Shown here piece after piece: positions 16,027 to 26,343 of a stretch of 64,000 bases of DNA. Position 1 is the first letter of the stretch. Each line of letters begins with the position of its first letter. The notes below the pieces were generated by a model, which saw only the letters and a program-made list of their open reading frames with translations, searched no databases and had not been told where the DNA came from. This DNA is from Alloprevotella sp. oral taxon 473 str. F0040 (GTDB taxonomy: Bacteria > Bacteroidota > Bacteroidia > Bacteroidales > Bacteroidaceae), in assembly GCF_000318095.2 (NCBI RefSeq), contig NZ_KB290718.1:141416-205415 (forward strand). The letters run 5' to 3'. The translations under genes and the position numbers were made by a program.

Positions 16027-18444
16027 ATGCAACGCAATCCTTCAGACAACAACACCAACTCTTCGCTCAACCTAAAAGTACACTCAGACAGTGTGCTATT
16101 TATGGTACGCGATGGCTTTTATCTATGTTTAGCACACTGGAAATGGTTTGTTCTTTCGCTATTAGTGTGTTTGAGTTCTGCCACATACTATTTGCTACGC
16201 ACTCCAAAGACGTATGTAGCTTCTGCTTCTATTCTTATCAAGCCCGACAGTAATAAAGGAAATACCCCTGATGAATTGCTGGCTCGTCGCATGAATGTAG
16301 AAAGTGGGCTGGATGCGCAGATGACTAATGAAATGCTGTCACTTAAAAGCGTAACCATCACACGTGCCGTAGCTGAACGCCTCAACCTGGATGTAGAATA
16401 CACGCACAAAGGTATGTTTCACCCTAAGGTAATATATGGTTCAGAATTACCTGTAAAGACGGAGTTTCTCAATATCAGTGAGGAACAGACAGCCTCTCTC
16501 TCTCTAACCCTTATGGCAGATGGCCGTGTGCTACTCGAAAACTTTGTTCGTGATGGACAAAACCTTGGAGGAAGTGTTCTCTCACAAGTAGGTAAAAGAT
16601 GCGCCACACCAATTGGTCTTTTAAAGCTCACTCCGACGAATGCCTACCGTAAAGGAATGACCGATGAATATGACATCAAACGCTCTTCCATTTCTACGAC
16701 AGCTGCTATTGTTCGCTCACGTTTTGATGTTCAACTGAGTGATAAAGCCTCTACAATCATCGACATTCGCTACAGTGATGTAAACACTGCGCGTGCAAAA
16801 GATGCAATTGATATGCTTATCTCTGTGTATAATGAAAACTGGGTAAAGGATCGCAACCAGATTTCAGTGAGTACCAATGAGTTCATTAAGGAACGTCTAT
16901 CGGTCATCCAGCGCGAACTGGGCAATGTAGATCAAAACATAGCTGGCTATAAATCAGCCAACCTTTTGCCCGATGTTGAGCAATCTGGATCTATGGCAAT
17001 GGCTCAGGCCAATGATGCAGAGATTAAAGCTCGTGAACTCTCCACTCAAACCTATATGACACGCCACGTGCGTGAATATCTCACTGATGGACGTCACGAA
17101 AACCAAGTATTACCTTCTAACTCTGGCATTAACAACCCATCCATTCAAGCGCAGATTAACGACTACAACAGCAAACTACTTGAACGTAATCGTCTCCTTG
17201 CCACTTCTTCTGCGCAAAACCCAGCCGTGATGGATTTGGAAACGCAACTTGGGTCTATTCGCCGTGGTATCATCCAATCTCTGGACAATGAGCTAGACAT
17301 GCTCAAGACTCAACAACGCGCCACAGAAGCTAGTCATAGTGAGGCAACCAGCAGAATTTCTGCCAATCCTCGTCAAGCCTCTTACCTTCTTTCTGTAGAA
17401 CGTCAACAGAAGGTGAAAGAGTCTCTATATATTTTCTTGCTCCAGAAGCGTGAAGAAAATGAACTCTCCCAAGCATTCACCGCTTACAATACGCAAATCA
17501 TTGAGACCCCACATGTAACCGGCACCCCAGCCACTCCCGTGTCAAAAAAGATTCTTGGAATTGCTTTACTACTTGGTCTCGGTATTCCAGCAGCACTCAT
17601 CTTTGCGCGTGAAGGTTTCAACACGACTGTACGAGGCCGTAAAGACCTTGAAGATATGAGTGTACCCTTGGTGGGAGAACTTCCCTTCAAAGGCAAGAAA
17701 CGTCCTGTATGGCAACGTTGGCGCAAACAAACAATTGTAGCACAACCCAATATGGTGGTTGCCGATCAACAACGTGACATCATCAACGAGGCTTTCCGCA
17801 CAGTACGTACGAAGCTAGAATTTAGCATGGGCTTTGACAATGGATGCAAAGTCATCATGGTAACCTCGATGAATCCAGGAAGTGGTAAGACATTCATCAC
17901 CGCAAATCTATCTACAGCTTACGCTCTTAAGGGGAAGCGAGTTCTTGTGATGGATCTTGATTTACGCAAGGCTTCACTTTCACAGTACGTAGGCAATCCG
18001 CAAATTGGCCTCTCCAACTATCTATCAGGTCAAATCAATGACTGGCACAAGATTATCATACCTCTTGGACAAGTAGATTGCCTACCAAGTGGAGTTATCC
18101 CTCCAAATCCTGCTGAATTACTTTCCACAAGCCGTTTTCGTGATTTGATTGAAACTGTACGACAAGAGTATGACCTCATCTTCATCGACTGTCCTCCAGT
18201 TGAAATCGTTGCAGATGCTGAAATTATAAATCCTGTGGCAGATCTCACTCTCTTTGTAGTGCGCGCGGGACTAATGGAACGCTCATTCTTAAACGACATT
18301 GAACGCTGGTATCTCGACAAGAAATTCCACAACCTCACCCTCTTACTCAATGGTACGACGGATGCATTAGGGCGTTATGGCTATCACAAATATGGTTATG
18401 GCTATGGCGGATATGGATATGGTGGATACGGCTACGGGAAATAA
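16027..18444 (+). CDS. Polysaccharide co-polymerase / tyrosine autokinase (Wzc-like)
   Basis: An 805-residue inner-membrane protein controlling chain length and export. A Wzz domain sits between membrane helices near residues 38-58 and 508-525, with a coiled-coil periplasmic part. The cytoplasmic BY-kinase domain has Walker A (MNPGSGKTF, about 617), Walker A' (VMDLDLRKAS, about 641) and Walker B (LIFIDCPPVE, about 718). The tail from about 783 is a Tyr/Gly-rich run with YGYHKYGYGYGGYGYGG, the autophosphorylated tyrosine cluster. Kinase activity normally cycles with oligomer assembly and needs a phosphatase; no such phosphatase gene is in the window. Confidence 0.93.
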   Translation: MQRNPSDNNTNSSLNLKVHSDSVLFMVRDGFYLCLAHWKWFVLSLLVCLSSATYYLLRTPKTYVASASILIKPDSNKGNTPDELLARRMNVESGLDAQMTNEMLSLKSVTITRAVAERLNLDVEYTHKGMFHPKVIYGSELPVKTEFLNISEEQTASLSLTLMADGRVLLENFVRDGQNLGGSVLSQVGKRCATPIGLLKLTPTNAYRKGMTDEYDIKRSSISTTAAIVRSRFDVQLSDKASTIIDIRYSDVNTARAKDAIDMLISVYNENWVKDRNQISVSTNEFIKERLSVIQRELGNVDQNIAGYKSANLLPDVEQSGSMAMAQANDAEIKARELSTQTYMTRHVREYLTDGRHENQVLPSNSGINNPSIQAQINDYNSKLLERNRLLATSSAQNPAVMDLETQLGSIRRGIIQSLDNELDMLKTQQRATEASHSEATSRISANPRQASYLLSVERQQKVKESLYIFLLQKREENELSQAFTAYNTQIIETPHVTGTPATPVSKKILGIALLLGLGIPAALIFAREGFNTTVRGRKDLEDMSVPLVGELPFKGKKRPVWQRWRKQTIVAQPNMVVADQQRDIINEAFRTVRTKLEFSMGFDNGCKVIMVTSMNPGSGKTFITANLSTAYALKGKRVLVMDLDLRKASLSQYVGNPQIGLSNYLSGQINDWHKIIIPLGQVDCLPSGVIPPNPAELLSTSRFRDLIETVRQEYDLIFIDCPPVEIVADAEIINPVADLTLFVVRAGLMERSFLNDIERWYLDKKFHNLTLLLNGTTDALGRYGYHKYGYGYGGYGYGGYGYGK

Positions 18445-18579
18445 CCATAGCCTATCCCAGGATACATCAGAACAAAATCCTTATTGATGCATGATTTTGG
18501 GAAAAACATTCATGGGAGATTTCTCATTGAGAAATAGCACTAGTGACATCGTAGTAATAACCTTTATCCTTTTCATCTA

Positions 18580-19395
18580 ATGATTACAAAAACTATCCAT
18601 TTCTTTTGGTGCAGTGAAGGAGACTTTCCACCATTAGTACAACAATGCATAGCCTCATGGAAAAAACATTGTCCAGATTATAAGATTCGTCATTGGACAA
18701 TGGCTGATGCTAGAGCCATTGATAATGTATTTCTTCAAGAAGCACTTGACCATAAAAAATGGGCTTTTGCAGCAGACTTCATACGCTTCTATGCAGTCTA
18801 TCATGAAGGTGGCATCTACTTAGACACGGATGTGGAACTCTATCAATCACTAGACCCACTACTTCATCATGATGCCTTTATTGGGAGAGAGCGTTCCATC
18901 CACTATGAAGGTTGGAGAATTGGAACCAATTGCTTTTTAACTTCACACGCTTTTGGTGCGATTCCCCATCATCCTTTCTTTAAGCTTTGTTTGAGCTACT
19001 ATGATGATCGGCATTTTGTCTTAACTAGTGCAAAGCATCTTCCTGCTACACTTAAGTATGATCAAACGATATTACCTTATATCCTATCAGAGATAGCTCG
19101 GCAGTTTGGTTACAATCCCAGTGCTCTAGCAGGCAAGACCATACAGACACTGCAAATCCAGGCAAACGATGCTATTTCACAGAGTACTCTCATCGTTTTT
19201 CCTAATACCTATTTCGATGCAATAAAAAGCACTCTAAATAGTTTTGGACACCATCATGCGCTCGGCAGTTGGCGTGACTACTACGGAGACAGATTCTCCT
19301 ATACACTCTCCTACAAAATTAAATGGAGATTACTAGCTCCACTCAAGTGGTTAATCGAAAAATTCTTCGATGCTAACGTCGTGCAGTTGATATAA
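18580..19395 (+). CDS. Glycosyltransferase, GT32-like (DxD sugar transferase)
   Basis: A 271-residue soluble glycosyltransferase. It begins IPKxIH-like with TIHFFWCSEGDFPP, then CIASWKKHCPDYKIRHW, WAFAADFIRFYAVYHEGGIY and LDTDVE (the DxD nucleotide-sugar site, near residues 80-86). This layout is that of the Gly_transf_sug (OCH1-like, GT32) family, which often transfers galactose or mannose. Donor and acceptor cannot be told. It is the first transferase after the export genes, with a 135-nt gap. A second family member is at 28630. Confidence 0.83.
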   Translation: MITKTIHFFWCSEGDFPPLVQQCIASWKKHCPDYKIRHWTMADARAIDNVFLQEALDHKKWAFAADFIRFYAVYHEGGIYLDTDVELYQSLDPLLHHDAFIGRERSIHYEGWRIGTNCFLTSHAFGAIPHHPFFKLCLSYYDDRHFVLTSAKHLPATLKYDQTILPYILSEIARQFGYNPSALAGKTIQTLQIQANDAISQSTLIVFPNTYFDAIKSTLNSFGHHHALGSWRDYYGDRFSYTLSYKIKWRLLAPLKWLIEKFFDANVVQLI

Positions 19396-19415
19396 CATTT
19401 TACTCATATATTATA

Positions 19416-20417
19416 ATGGCAACAACTGATAAACATAACAATGAGATTCCTCTCGTTAGTATCGTTGTCCCCATATACAATTCAGCCTCCTACCTTCCTC
19501 GATGTCTTGATAGCATCTTGAAACAAACATATACAAACTGGGAATGCATTTTAATTAATGACGGCAGTACAGATAATAGTTCTGAGATTGCTCAGAATTA
19601 TGTTGCAAGAGATAGTCGTTTTAGTCTATATTCTCAGGAGAATCGTGGTCTTTCGGCTGCTCGCAATTTGGGATTAGACCACGCAAAAGGTAAATGGCTT
19701 GCTTGTGTAGACAGTGATGATGAGTTACTACCCGAATACCTTGCAGTGCTCTGCGAAACGGGTGAAAAGAACAACGCAGACTTGGTAAATGGAAGCAGAC
19801 AAACGGTTCATGAGAATGGACCTAGAATTCCTTTCATTATAGAAGCCATTGTCTGCCACACGAAAGATGCACAGCTAGAGTATTTGCACCATGACCATCT
19901 GGTCACCATTGTTAAACTCTTCCGAATGGATATCATTCGAGACAATAAACTCCGCTTTAACACTAACATACGCTGGGCGGAGGATATCATTTTTGTTTTA
20001 GAGTTTTATCTTCACACCCAATGCTACGCTGCATGCTCACAACCCAACTACTTGTATCACATAAGAAATGATGATAAAAGCCACCTCCACAAACAGTTTT
20101 TTGGGCTGCAAGAAGAATTGGCTTTATGGAATACCCTTGTTCCTCTTTGCGAAAAGTTTATTAGCAAGTACCCTCTACTTGCCCATAAACTACCCTATAC
20201 ATTCGGGTTGGCAAGATTTTTGGATAGGCTTTTTAAAACCATTGAACAACAGAAAAAAACAGCCTTTGAACGCTACAAACTGTATCGGCTTATCAATCTC
20301 CCTGTTAGGCTAGTATATCCGGAGAGTAAAGCCCAAACCCTTCGCTATTGGTTATTATACAAGAAACAATATTTCCTTTTTGCACTCAGTCGAATATGGT
20401 TAAATAGAGATCAATGA
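19416..20417 (+). CDS. Glycosyltransferase family 2
   Basis: A 333-residue GT-A fold transferase. It opens with PLVSIVVPIYNSASYLPRCL, then NDGSTDNS (nucleotide site, about 49) and CVDSDDELL (DxD-type, about 98). The C-terminal part has ArgLys-rich and aromatic segments that may touch the membrane. It overlaps the next GT2 gene by an ATGA junction, so the two are translationally coupled. The sugar is unknown. Confidence 0.87.
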   Translation: MATTDKHNNEIPLVSIVVPIYNSASYLPRCLDSILKQTYTNWECILINDGSTDNSSEIAQNYVARDSRFSLYSQENRGLSAARNLGLDHAKGKWLACVDSDDELLPEYLAVLCETGEKNNADLVNGSRQTVHENGPRIPFIIEAIVCHTKDAQLEYLHHDHLVTIVKLFRMDIIRDNKLRFNTNIRWAEDIIFVLEFYLHTQCYAACSQPNYLYHIRNDDKSHLHKQFFGLQEELALWNTLVPLCEKFISKYPLLAHKLPYTFGLARFLDRLFKTIEQQKKTAFERYKLYRLINLPVRLVYPESKAQTLRYWLLYKKQYFLFALSRIWLNRDQ

Positions 20418-21403
20418 AAACTATAACTACTGAAAAACACCACGCAACCTGCTCCGTACTTATTAGTATTGTCATGCCAACTTATAATAGGGCACACTAT
20501 ATTACTCGGTGCATTGAAAGTATCTTAACTCAAAGCTATACCAACTGGGAACTATGGGTTATAGATGATGGGAGCACAGATGAAACCTCGCAAATCGTCC
20601 AAGACTATATCTCAAAAGATGAGCGTATCCATCTGTATGCACAAGAAAACCAAGGCCCATCTACCTCTCGAAAAATTGGCATACGATTATCAAAAGGGGC
20701 CTGCATCACCTTTGTTGACTCTGACGACTACATTGAACCTCATTATCTCGAGCATTTATTAGAGCCACTAAAAATCTTCCCCAATTTAGAATGTATCAAG
20801 GGAGGCTACTGTCGACACGAAAAAGGCAGAACAACCATAATCAGGGCATTAGAAATTAGTAATTATCTTCCGTCTGAGGCGATAGCGCAGCCATTCCATG
20901 CTAGGCCAATTTGGAGTATGCTTTGGAGTACATCATTCTTGAAAAGCCATCTAGATGCAATCCCAGACAATATAAATCTGGCCGAAGATGTTATCATGAC
21001 TCTTCTAATGTACCCACATTTGAAGAATGTGTGCTTTTCTCCTCATGCAGATTATCATTATATTGTTCATGGAAATAATATATCATATAACCCTTACCCA
21101 GTAAAACAACTCCTCAATGTTTCTTCGGCTTTAATTACAGCAGCTAAACACCCATATTGGCACAATTCAGTACTAGTTTTCTCACTACAATTTTCCATGA
21201 TAGCAAAAACTCTCAAAGAAATTGTAAGAACTAGAGGAACAACAAATCAAAAAATAGCCTTATTGAAACAACTCCCAGCCCCAATGCTAGTGTACCGTTT
21301 TTTTAAACGACGCGTCGGCTTCGGCTCTTTTTTGTATACATGGCTTTTAAAGCATAGATTATACAAGACACTTCTATTCATTGCGAATTATCGTTTATGT
21401 TGA
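20414..21403 (+). CDS. Glycosyltransferase family 2
   Basis: A 329-residue GT2 enzyme starting at the ATGA overlap with the preceding gene. Motifs are SIVMPTYNRAHYITRCIESI, IDDGSTDET (about 51) and FVDSDDYIE (about 101), then a short acceptor-binding part with LAEDVIMTLL, the usual ED motif of the family. It is related to the preceding gene in its first 120 residues. Donor and linkage are unknown. Confidence 0.87.
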   Translation: MKTITTEKHHATCSVLISIVMPTYNRAHYITRCIESILTQSYTNWELWVIDDGSTDETSQIVQDYISKDERIHLYAQENQGPSTSRKIGIRLSKGACITFVDSDDYIEPHYLEHLLEPLKIFPNLECIKGGYCRHEKGRTTIIRALEISNYLPSEAIAQPFHARPIWSMLWSTSFLKSHLDAIPDNINLAEDVIMTLLMYPHLKNVCFSPHADYHYIVHGNNISYNPYPVKQLLNVSSALITAAKHPYWHNSVLVFSLQFSMIAKTLKEIVRTRGTTNQKIALLKQLPAPMLVYRFFKRRVGFGSFLYTWLLKHRLYKTLLFIANYRLC

Positions 21404-21542
21404 TGTTGGATTTATACATTCAAAGACCGACCTCTATATAGCGTAGTAAAGAACTAGGCTGAATCCTTGTAACAACATAGACACGACTAGATAGAAATAG
21501 CATCTCGTAAGTTTATCAATAACTATCAGAGCATATATATAT

Positions 21543-23102
21543 ATGACAGAAACTAGATTAAATAATCAAGAATTTAATGCGCGCCGCGCTTCAAAAAATG
21601 CTGCTCTTCTCATCTTTCGCTCTGTTATCACTGTTATCATTGGATTAATAACTTCACGTATTATTTTTAATGCTCTAGGAATAGAAGATTATGGTATTAA
21701 TGTCGTAGTTGCAGGTATTCTTCCTGCTTTCACTTTCGTTGGAGGCATTTTGGCCACAGCCACTTCACGTTTCCTCACTTTTGAGATTGGAAGAGGAAAC
21801 AAACAACTCATCCGAGAGACATTCACAGCGACATTTTATGCTCATTTAGCGTTAGCCGTTATTCTAGTATGCATCTGTGAGTTTGGAGGAGTCTATTTGC
21901 TTCATCATAAGCTAAACATCCCTGAGATAAGAGAAGAGGCCGCTATGATAGCTCTACAATGTGCTATTGTTGGGGTATTCTTTAATATTACTCAGGCACC
22001 ATACAATGCTATTCTTATAGCAAGAGAGCAATTTAAGATTTATGCCTATGTGTCATTGATAAGTGCATTATATGGTCTATTATCTGCTTTACTCGTCAAG
22101 TATACAACCTTTGACAAACTTATAATCTACGTCATACTAGGGTTTACCAACAGTGTCGGCAGCACCCTATTCTTACGCTACTATTGTTTACGCCATTATC
22201 AAGAAGCGCGCATTTATCGTCGCAGTCGTTTGACGATTCTAAAGCCAATTTTAGTGTATACAGCATGGGAGCTTTTCGGTAATTCCTGTTTGGCAATTTA
22301 CAATCAATCACGCAACTATTTGGTGAATGTCTTCTTTGGAGTTACCTACAATAGCTCAACAAGTGTAGCTACTACTGTTTCAGGGTCTATCAATGGATTT
22401 ACAAGCCCCATACAATCTGCATTTTCTCCCTCCATTACCAAGCAATATGCTCAAGGCAATCTAAAGGAGATGCAAAGAGCAATGAAAACAACACTACGAT
22501 TTAGCCTGATAGTATATGCAATGATTGCTATTCCCTTAGCATTTAACGCAGAATTACTATTTCAATTGTGGTTAAATTCAGTTCCGATTGCTGCTCCTGA
22601 CGTCCTGCGCTGGATTTTATTAGCGAGTTTTTTCGGACTTATGACTAGCCCTCTAGGGCTAGCTATCCATGCAACTGGAAGAATGCAGTTAATTTCTATT
22701 ATAGGAGGCATCTATGTACTTGCCCAGTTTTTTATTATCTTTGCGCTATATAGTTACTATCACAACTACCTACACGCATTTATGGTAATCGCTATGGGCA
22801 ACTTTATTGAAGTTTTTCAGCGCGCCGCTATTCTCAAGAAACAACTCCCACAATTGCCATTACGGCCCTTATTTGTGGTAAATGCTAAAGTGATATCTCT
22901 TGTACTCTTTGCTTCTATTTTCCCCTTTATCCTCAAGGACTATATCACAAATCCTATACTCTATTTAGTCATAACAACATTGCTTTACATCACCATACTA
23001 GGTAGCACTGCCTTTTTGCTTCTTTTAGAGCAACACGAACGTGATATCATACGGCAGTATGTTTTACAGTTCAGTGTAAAAATACGTGGTTCTCAAAAAT
23101 AG
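21543..23102 (+). CDS. Oligosaccharide-unit flippase (Wzx/MATE-like)
   Basis: A 519-residue membrane protein with 12-14 hydrophobic helices, matching the polysaccharide transporter family. Conserved features include the N-terminal KNAALLIFRSVITVIIGLI and the SRFLTFEIGRG segment. It should move the undecaprenyl-diphosphate-linked repeat unit across the inner membrane to the polymerase at 29361. The start lies next to an ATATATATATATG tract. Neighbouring genes are all transferases, which fits a Wzx/Wzy-type pathway. Confidence 0.85.
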   Translation: MTETRLNNQEFNARRASKNAALLIFRSVITVIIGLITSRIIFNALGIEDYGINVVVAGILPAFTFVGGILATATSRFLTFEIGRGNKQLIRETFTATFYAHLALAVILVCICEFGGVYLLHHKLNIPEIREEAAMIALQCAIVGVFFNITQAPYNAILIAREQFKIYAYVSLISALYGLLSALLVKYTTFDKLIIYVILGFTNSVGSTLFLRYYCLRHYQEARIYRRSRLTILKPILVYTAWELFGNSCLAIYNQSRNYLVNVFFGVTYNSSTSVATTVSGSINGFTSPIQSAFSPSITKQYAQGNLKEMQRAMKTTLRFSLIVYAMIAIPLAFNAELLFQLWLNSVPIAAPDVLRWILLASFFGLMTSPLGLAIHATGRMQLISIIGGIYVLAQFFIIFALYSYYHNYLHAFMVIAMGNFIEVFQRAAILKKQLPQLPLRPLFVVNAKVISLVLFASIFPFILKDYITNPILYLVITTLLYITILGSTAFLLLLEQHERDIIRQYVLQFSVKIRGSQK

Positions 23103-23149
23103 ATATGGCTATCTCAAATCATCCTTGAATATAGAAAATCGTCTCTTTT

Positions 23150-24136
23150 ATGATACAAACTCATTATATAGCCTATGCCTGCAATGAACCTTATGCGCAA
23201 TACGTTGCCGTGAGTTTGAAATCATTGTGTGATAGTCAACCTTGCCATACCAATGTCTCGTGGGAAATCCACATACTCACTGACGGACTCTCTAAGAAAT
23301 CAAAACAACAACTTGAAGCTGTTTCCTCATTGCGCAATGACTTTAAGCTAACAATACATACGATTCAAGCAGAGAGATTAAAGGGACTTCCGATAGAACG
23401 ATTCACACACATCACGTACTTTCGTTTCTTCATAGCTGATGTTATCCCTCATGCTAATCGTGTATTCTATATTGACACAGACTGTTTGGTACTAGATGAT
23501 TTAAGCGGTTTGTTCAATACACCCTTAGACAAAACAATCGGAGTTGTCACTAAACCAACTGATGAGGATAATAAACGACGGTTAGGGCTATCAGAGAAGA
23601 ATAATTATTTCATTGCAGCTCCGATACTCATAAATATTCCCCTATGGAATGAGAGAAACTATACTCAACGATTGATTCAGTGGTGTCACGACCACAAGCA
23701 TATTTTACGATATCCCGATCAGGATGCTCTGAACGTAGTACTACAAGATGATTTGGTCCAACTACCTATGCGCTATAATGTTGCTCCATTTTTTCTAAGT
23801 TATCAATTATTTAAGACTAGTGCTTTACTACCACAAATCAGAGACTGCCTTTTCTCTCCTGCCATTGTTCACTTTGCTTCTGGTGCTCCTTGGTATCAAG
23901 ATGAAGTACAACATCCCTTTGCTCACTTGTGGCACGCGACAAATGAGACTCTAGATAAACCAGCTAAAATCACTTATCGCTGTAAAGGGTGGTTAAGATT
24001 AAAACACCAAATCAAATTTTGGCTGTTTCCTGCAAGCCGCCCTAAAGCTCCATCCTTGCAAGAACTACAAGAAAAATTCCTTGAAAGCACTTGTACTAGC
24101 CCCCAACAAAGATTAGACACAAGCATAGAACCATAG
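23150..24136 (+). CDS. Glycosyltransferase family 8
   Basis: A 328-residue retaining transferase (LgtC-like). It begins HYIAYACNEPYAQYVAVSL, has YFRFFIADVIP and the metal site FYIDTDCLVLDDL (about 105-117), NVVLQDDLVQLPMRYN, and ends with HFASGAPW near residue 241, the variant of the family's HxxGxxKPW closing motif. Members move glucose or galactose from UDP-sugars. It is followed by a 205-nt gap holding a hairpin and then by a second GT8. Confidence 0.85.
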   Translation: MIQTHYIAYACNEPYAQYVAVSLKSLCDSQPCHTNVSWEIHILTDGLSKKSKQQLEAVSSLRNDFKLTIHTIQAERLKGLPIERFTHITYFRFFIADVIPHANRVFYIDTDCLVLDDLSGLFNTPLDKTIGVVTKPTDEDNKRRLGLSEKNNYFIAAPILINIPLWNERNYTQRLIQWCHDHKHILRYPDQDALNVVLQDDLVQLPMRYNVAPFFLSYQLFKTSALLPQIRDCLFSPAIVHFASGAPWYQDEVQHPFAHLWHATNETLDKPAKITYRCKGWLRLKHQIKFWLFPASRPKAPSLQELQEKFLESTCTSPQQRLDTSIEP

Positions 24137-24209
24137 ATATTTATGGACTTTTCTATTTCGGAGGAAATAAAAAATAACTGAGACTTTTGCAGCGATAATC
24201 TTCATGTAG

Positions 24210-24250
24210 CTTGTAGCTCCTCTAAACAGCGCAATAGAGGGACTTACAAG
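24210..24250. repeat. Hairpin between the two GT8 genes
   Basis: 24210-24224 pairs with 24235-24250 with one bulged base and a 10-nt loop. No T-run follows on the plus strand, so it is not a standard terminator; an attenuator or RNA-processing site is possible. Confidence 0.45.
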
Positions 24251-24341
24251 AATCATCAAAATCACCTACCTATATCCAATTAACTCTAACCACAGATACA
24301 GAATTATAGGTAGTCCAACACTCACACTAAACTAGCACTCT

Positions 24342-25295
24342 ATGACTACTTATCACATAGCCTTTGCTGCAAATACTGCTTACGTACCATATGCTCTGGT
24401 TACGATTCATAGTATTATGGCACATCAGCCTAAGCAAGCAGACGAATCCTATTGTTTCCATTTAATTACAGAAAAGGGAACAAACCATAGGAAAGACGTT
24501 CGAGAGTTTTTGGGCACGTATAAGAATGCCCAACTGGTAACCCACCTCATTGATCCCCTAAAATATAAGAAGTTTGATCATCCCGTTTTCACCCTATGGA
24601 CGAACATTCGTGCGGAACTCCCCAACTTGCTACCGAATGTTGATAGAGTTTTGTATCTAGACACAGACACTTTGGTCGTTGGAGACATACGCCCTCTTTT
24701 TAAAATGAACCTTGAAGGTAAATCCTTGGCAATGGTGGAAGAAGCATTCCTTCGCAATAGGACAGATAGGAGTATTCCATCCTACTTGACATTGCCTATA
24801 TTTAATGCGGGAGTAATGCTTATGGATTTGTCACAACTGCGTGCAGAACAGTTTACAGAATCATTTTGGAACTTCTTGGAAACTAATTATGACACACTTG
24901 CTCTTCCCGATCAGAACGTTATCAATATCCTATATAAGGACCGTATCCATCCATTACCCCAGGCCTATAATGTAAATTCAGTCTTTCTATGTAGACAAGA
25001 ACCATACATACCTCAATATAAAGAGGAGCTGCAACAGTGTTTATGGTCACCAATCATCATTCACTACGCACGTACAGCCCCATGGTTCATTGATGGGCAA
25101 AAACATCCTTTTCACCAACTTTGGATTGATTTTAATCATTCTCTCAAGTATCCAGCACCACTCACCTATGAGGCCAAAGGAAAGATTCTACGTTTCAAAG
25201 TTTGGCTCAAAATGTGGCTAATGCCTAGCTGCAAGCCACTCCCCATTTCAATCGACTTGCTAAAAGAGCGATGGTCTTCTATCCCTGATGCCTAA
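24342..25295 (+). CDS. Glycosyltransferase family 8
   Basis: A 317-residue GT8 paralogue of the gene at 23150. It has YHIAFAANTAYVPYALVTIH, LYLDTDTLVVGDI (DxD, about 104-116), FNAGVMLMDLSQLR (the family's NAGVxLM segment), LPDQNVINILY and HYARTAPW near residue 241. It has a fuller set of GT8 motifs than its neighbour. It overlaps the next GT2 gene by 8 nt. Confidence 0.87.
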   Translation: MTTYHIAFAANTAYVPYALVTIHSIMAHQPKQADESYCFHLITEKGTNHRKDVREFLGTYKNAQLVTHLIDPLKYKKFDHPVFTLWTNIRAELPNLLPNVDRVLYLDTDTLVVGDIRPLFKMNLEGKSLAMVEEAFLRNRTDRSIPSYLTLPIFNAGVMLMDLSQLRAEQFTESFWNFLETNYDTLALPDQNVINILYKDRIHPLPQAYNVNSVFLCRQEPYIPQYKEELQQCLWSPIIIHYARTAPWFIDGQKHPFHQLWIDFNHSLKYPAPLTYEAKGKILRFKVWLKMWLMPSCKPLPISIDLLKERWSSIPDA

Positions 25296-26343
25296 CCCTG
25301 ATATGAATTCTCTTTCTGTAATCATCCCTCTGTATAATGTGGCCCCTTATCTTGAGACCACTTTAGACAGTATTGCCCGACAGACACTTCGAGATTTTGA
25401 GGTGATTCTGGTGGACGATGGGAGCACTGACGGCACACACAAAATAGCAGAGCATTATTGCCTACAACATCCGACATGGCAACTCATCTCACAACAGTGT
25501 CAAGGAGTAAGCGTGGCCAGAAACGTTGGAACCCTCCAAGCTAAAGGTGACTATGTGGTATATGTAGATGGAGATGATTGGTTAATGCCCCAGACTTTAC
25601 AGACTCTTCTCTACATCGCGACACAAGCACAAGCAGATTTAGTGCAATGTGGGTTTTTCTATGCGTATGATACTCATCTACTTTACGATAGTCGTAGACA
25701 ACACCCTAGTGGAGAAAAACAATACTTCAACACTGAAAACGCATTGATAGCCCTATGTCGACAACAACCTCTGCTTAACAATTTTCTTTGGGCAAAGCTC
25801 ATTCGTAGAGACATCGCTCTAGACTGCCCCAATCCTCCTGGAAAAGTGGCACAAGATGCCTTTGTAATGCACGAAATTGTTTCGCGATGCAAGAAACTCG
25901 TAACGACTCCACAACCGTTGTGGTATTACCGTCAGCGTAGTACCGGACTTTCAGGTCATTTCTCGGTAAAACGGAAAGACTTACTTGAGGCTTATGAAGT
26001 TCGTATCAAATTTTGCCAACAGACTCATCGAGAACATTTGCTAAAAGAGGTTGTTCCAGAATATATTCATCAGATTTTTCTACATCGAGCAGCAGCCAGA
26101 CGCAGCCAAGATAAAGCTACTGCTTTGGTCTTTGAACAATATGCTCAAGAAGCAAGAAAACACTACGCCTCACTCTTTAAGACATACGCTCCATATATTT
26201 GGCTAAAATCACAAATTAAGCACTTATCTCTCATCAATTTTGCCCTTCGTGCGAAGCAAAGATTATCACCTAATCCTATGCTTCGGTATTCATATTCTGA
26301 GGTTATTGAAATATGCGCATTTTCATCGCCATCCACTACCTAG
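25288..26343 (+). CDS. Glycosyltransferase family 2
   Basis: A 351-residue GT2 enzyme. Motifs are LSVIIPLYNVAPYLETTL, VDDGSTDGT (about 42), VSVARNVG and VDGDDWLMP (about 95); AQDAFVMHEI supplies the acceptor-side acidic residues. The start at 25288 overlaps the GT8 stop by 8 nt; ATG 25303 (MNSLSVIIP) is an equally good start. The 3' end overlaps the next gene by 31 nt. Confidence 0.86.
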   Translation: MPNPDMNSLSVIIPLYNVAPYLETTLDSIARQTLRDFEVILVDDGSTDGTHKIAEHYCLQHPTWQLISQQCQGVSVARNVGTLQAKGDYVVYVDGDDWLMPQTLQTLLYIATQAQADLVQCGFFYAYDTHLLYDSRRQHPSGEKQYFNTENALIALCRQQPLLNNFLWAKLIRRDIALDCPNPPGKVAQDAFVMHEIVSRCKKLVTTPQPLWYYRQRSTGLSGHFSVKRKDLLEAYEVRIKFCQQTHREHLLKEVVPEYIHQIFLHRAAARRSQDKATALVFEQYAQEARKHYASLFKTYAPYIWLKSQIKHLSLINFALRAKQRLSPNPMLRYSYSEVIEICAFSSPSTT

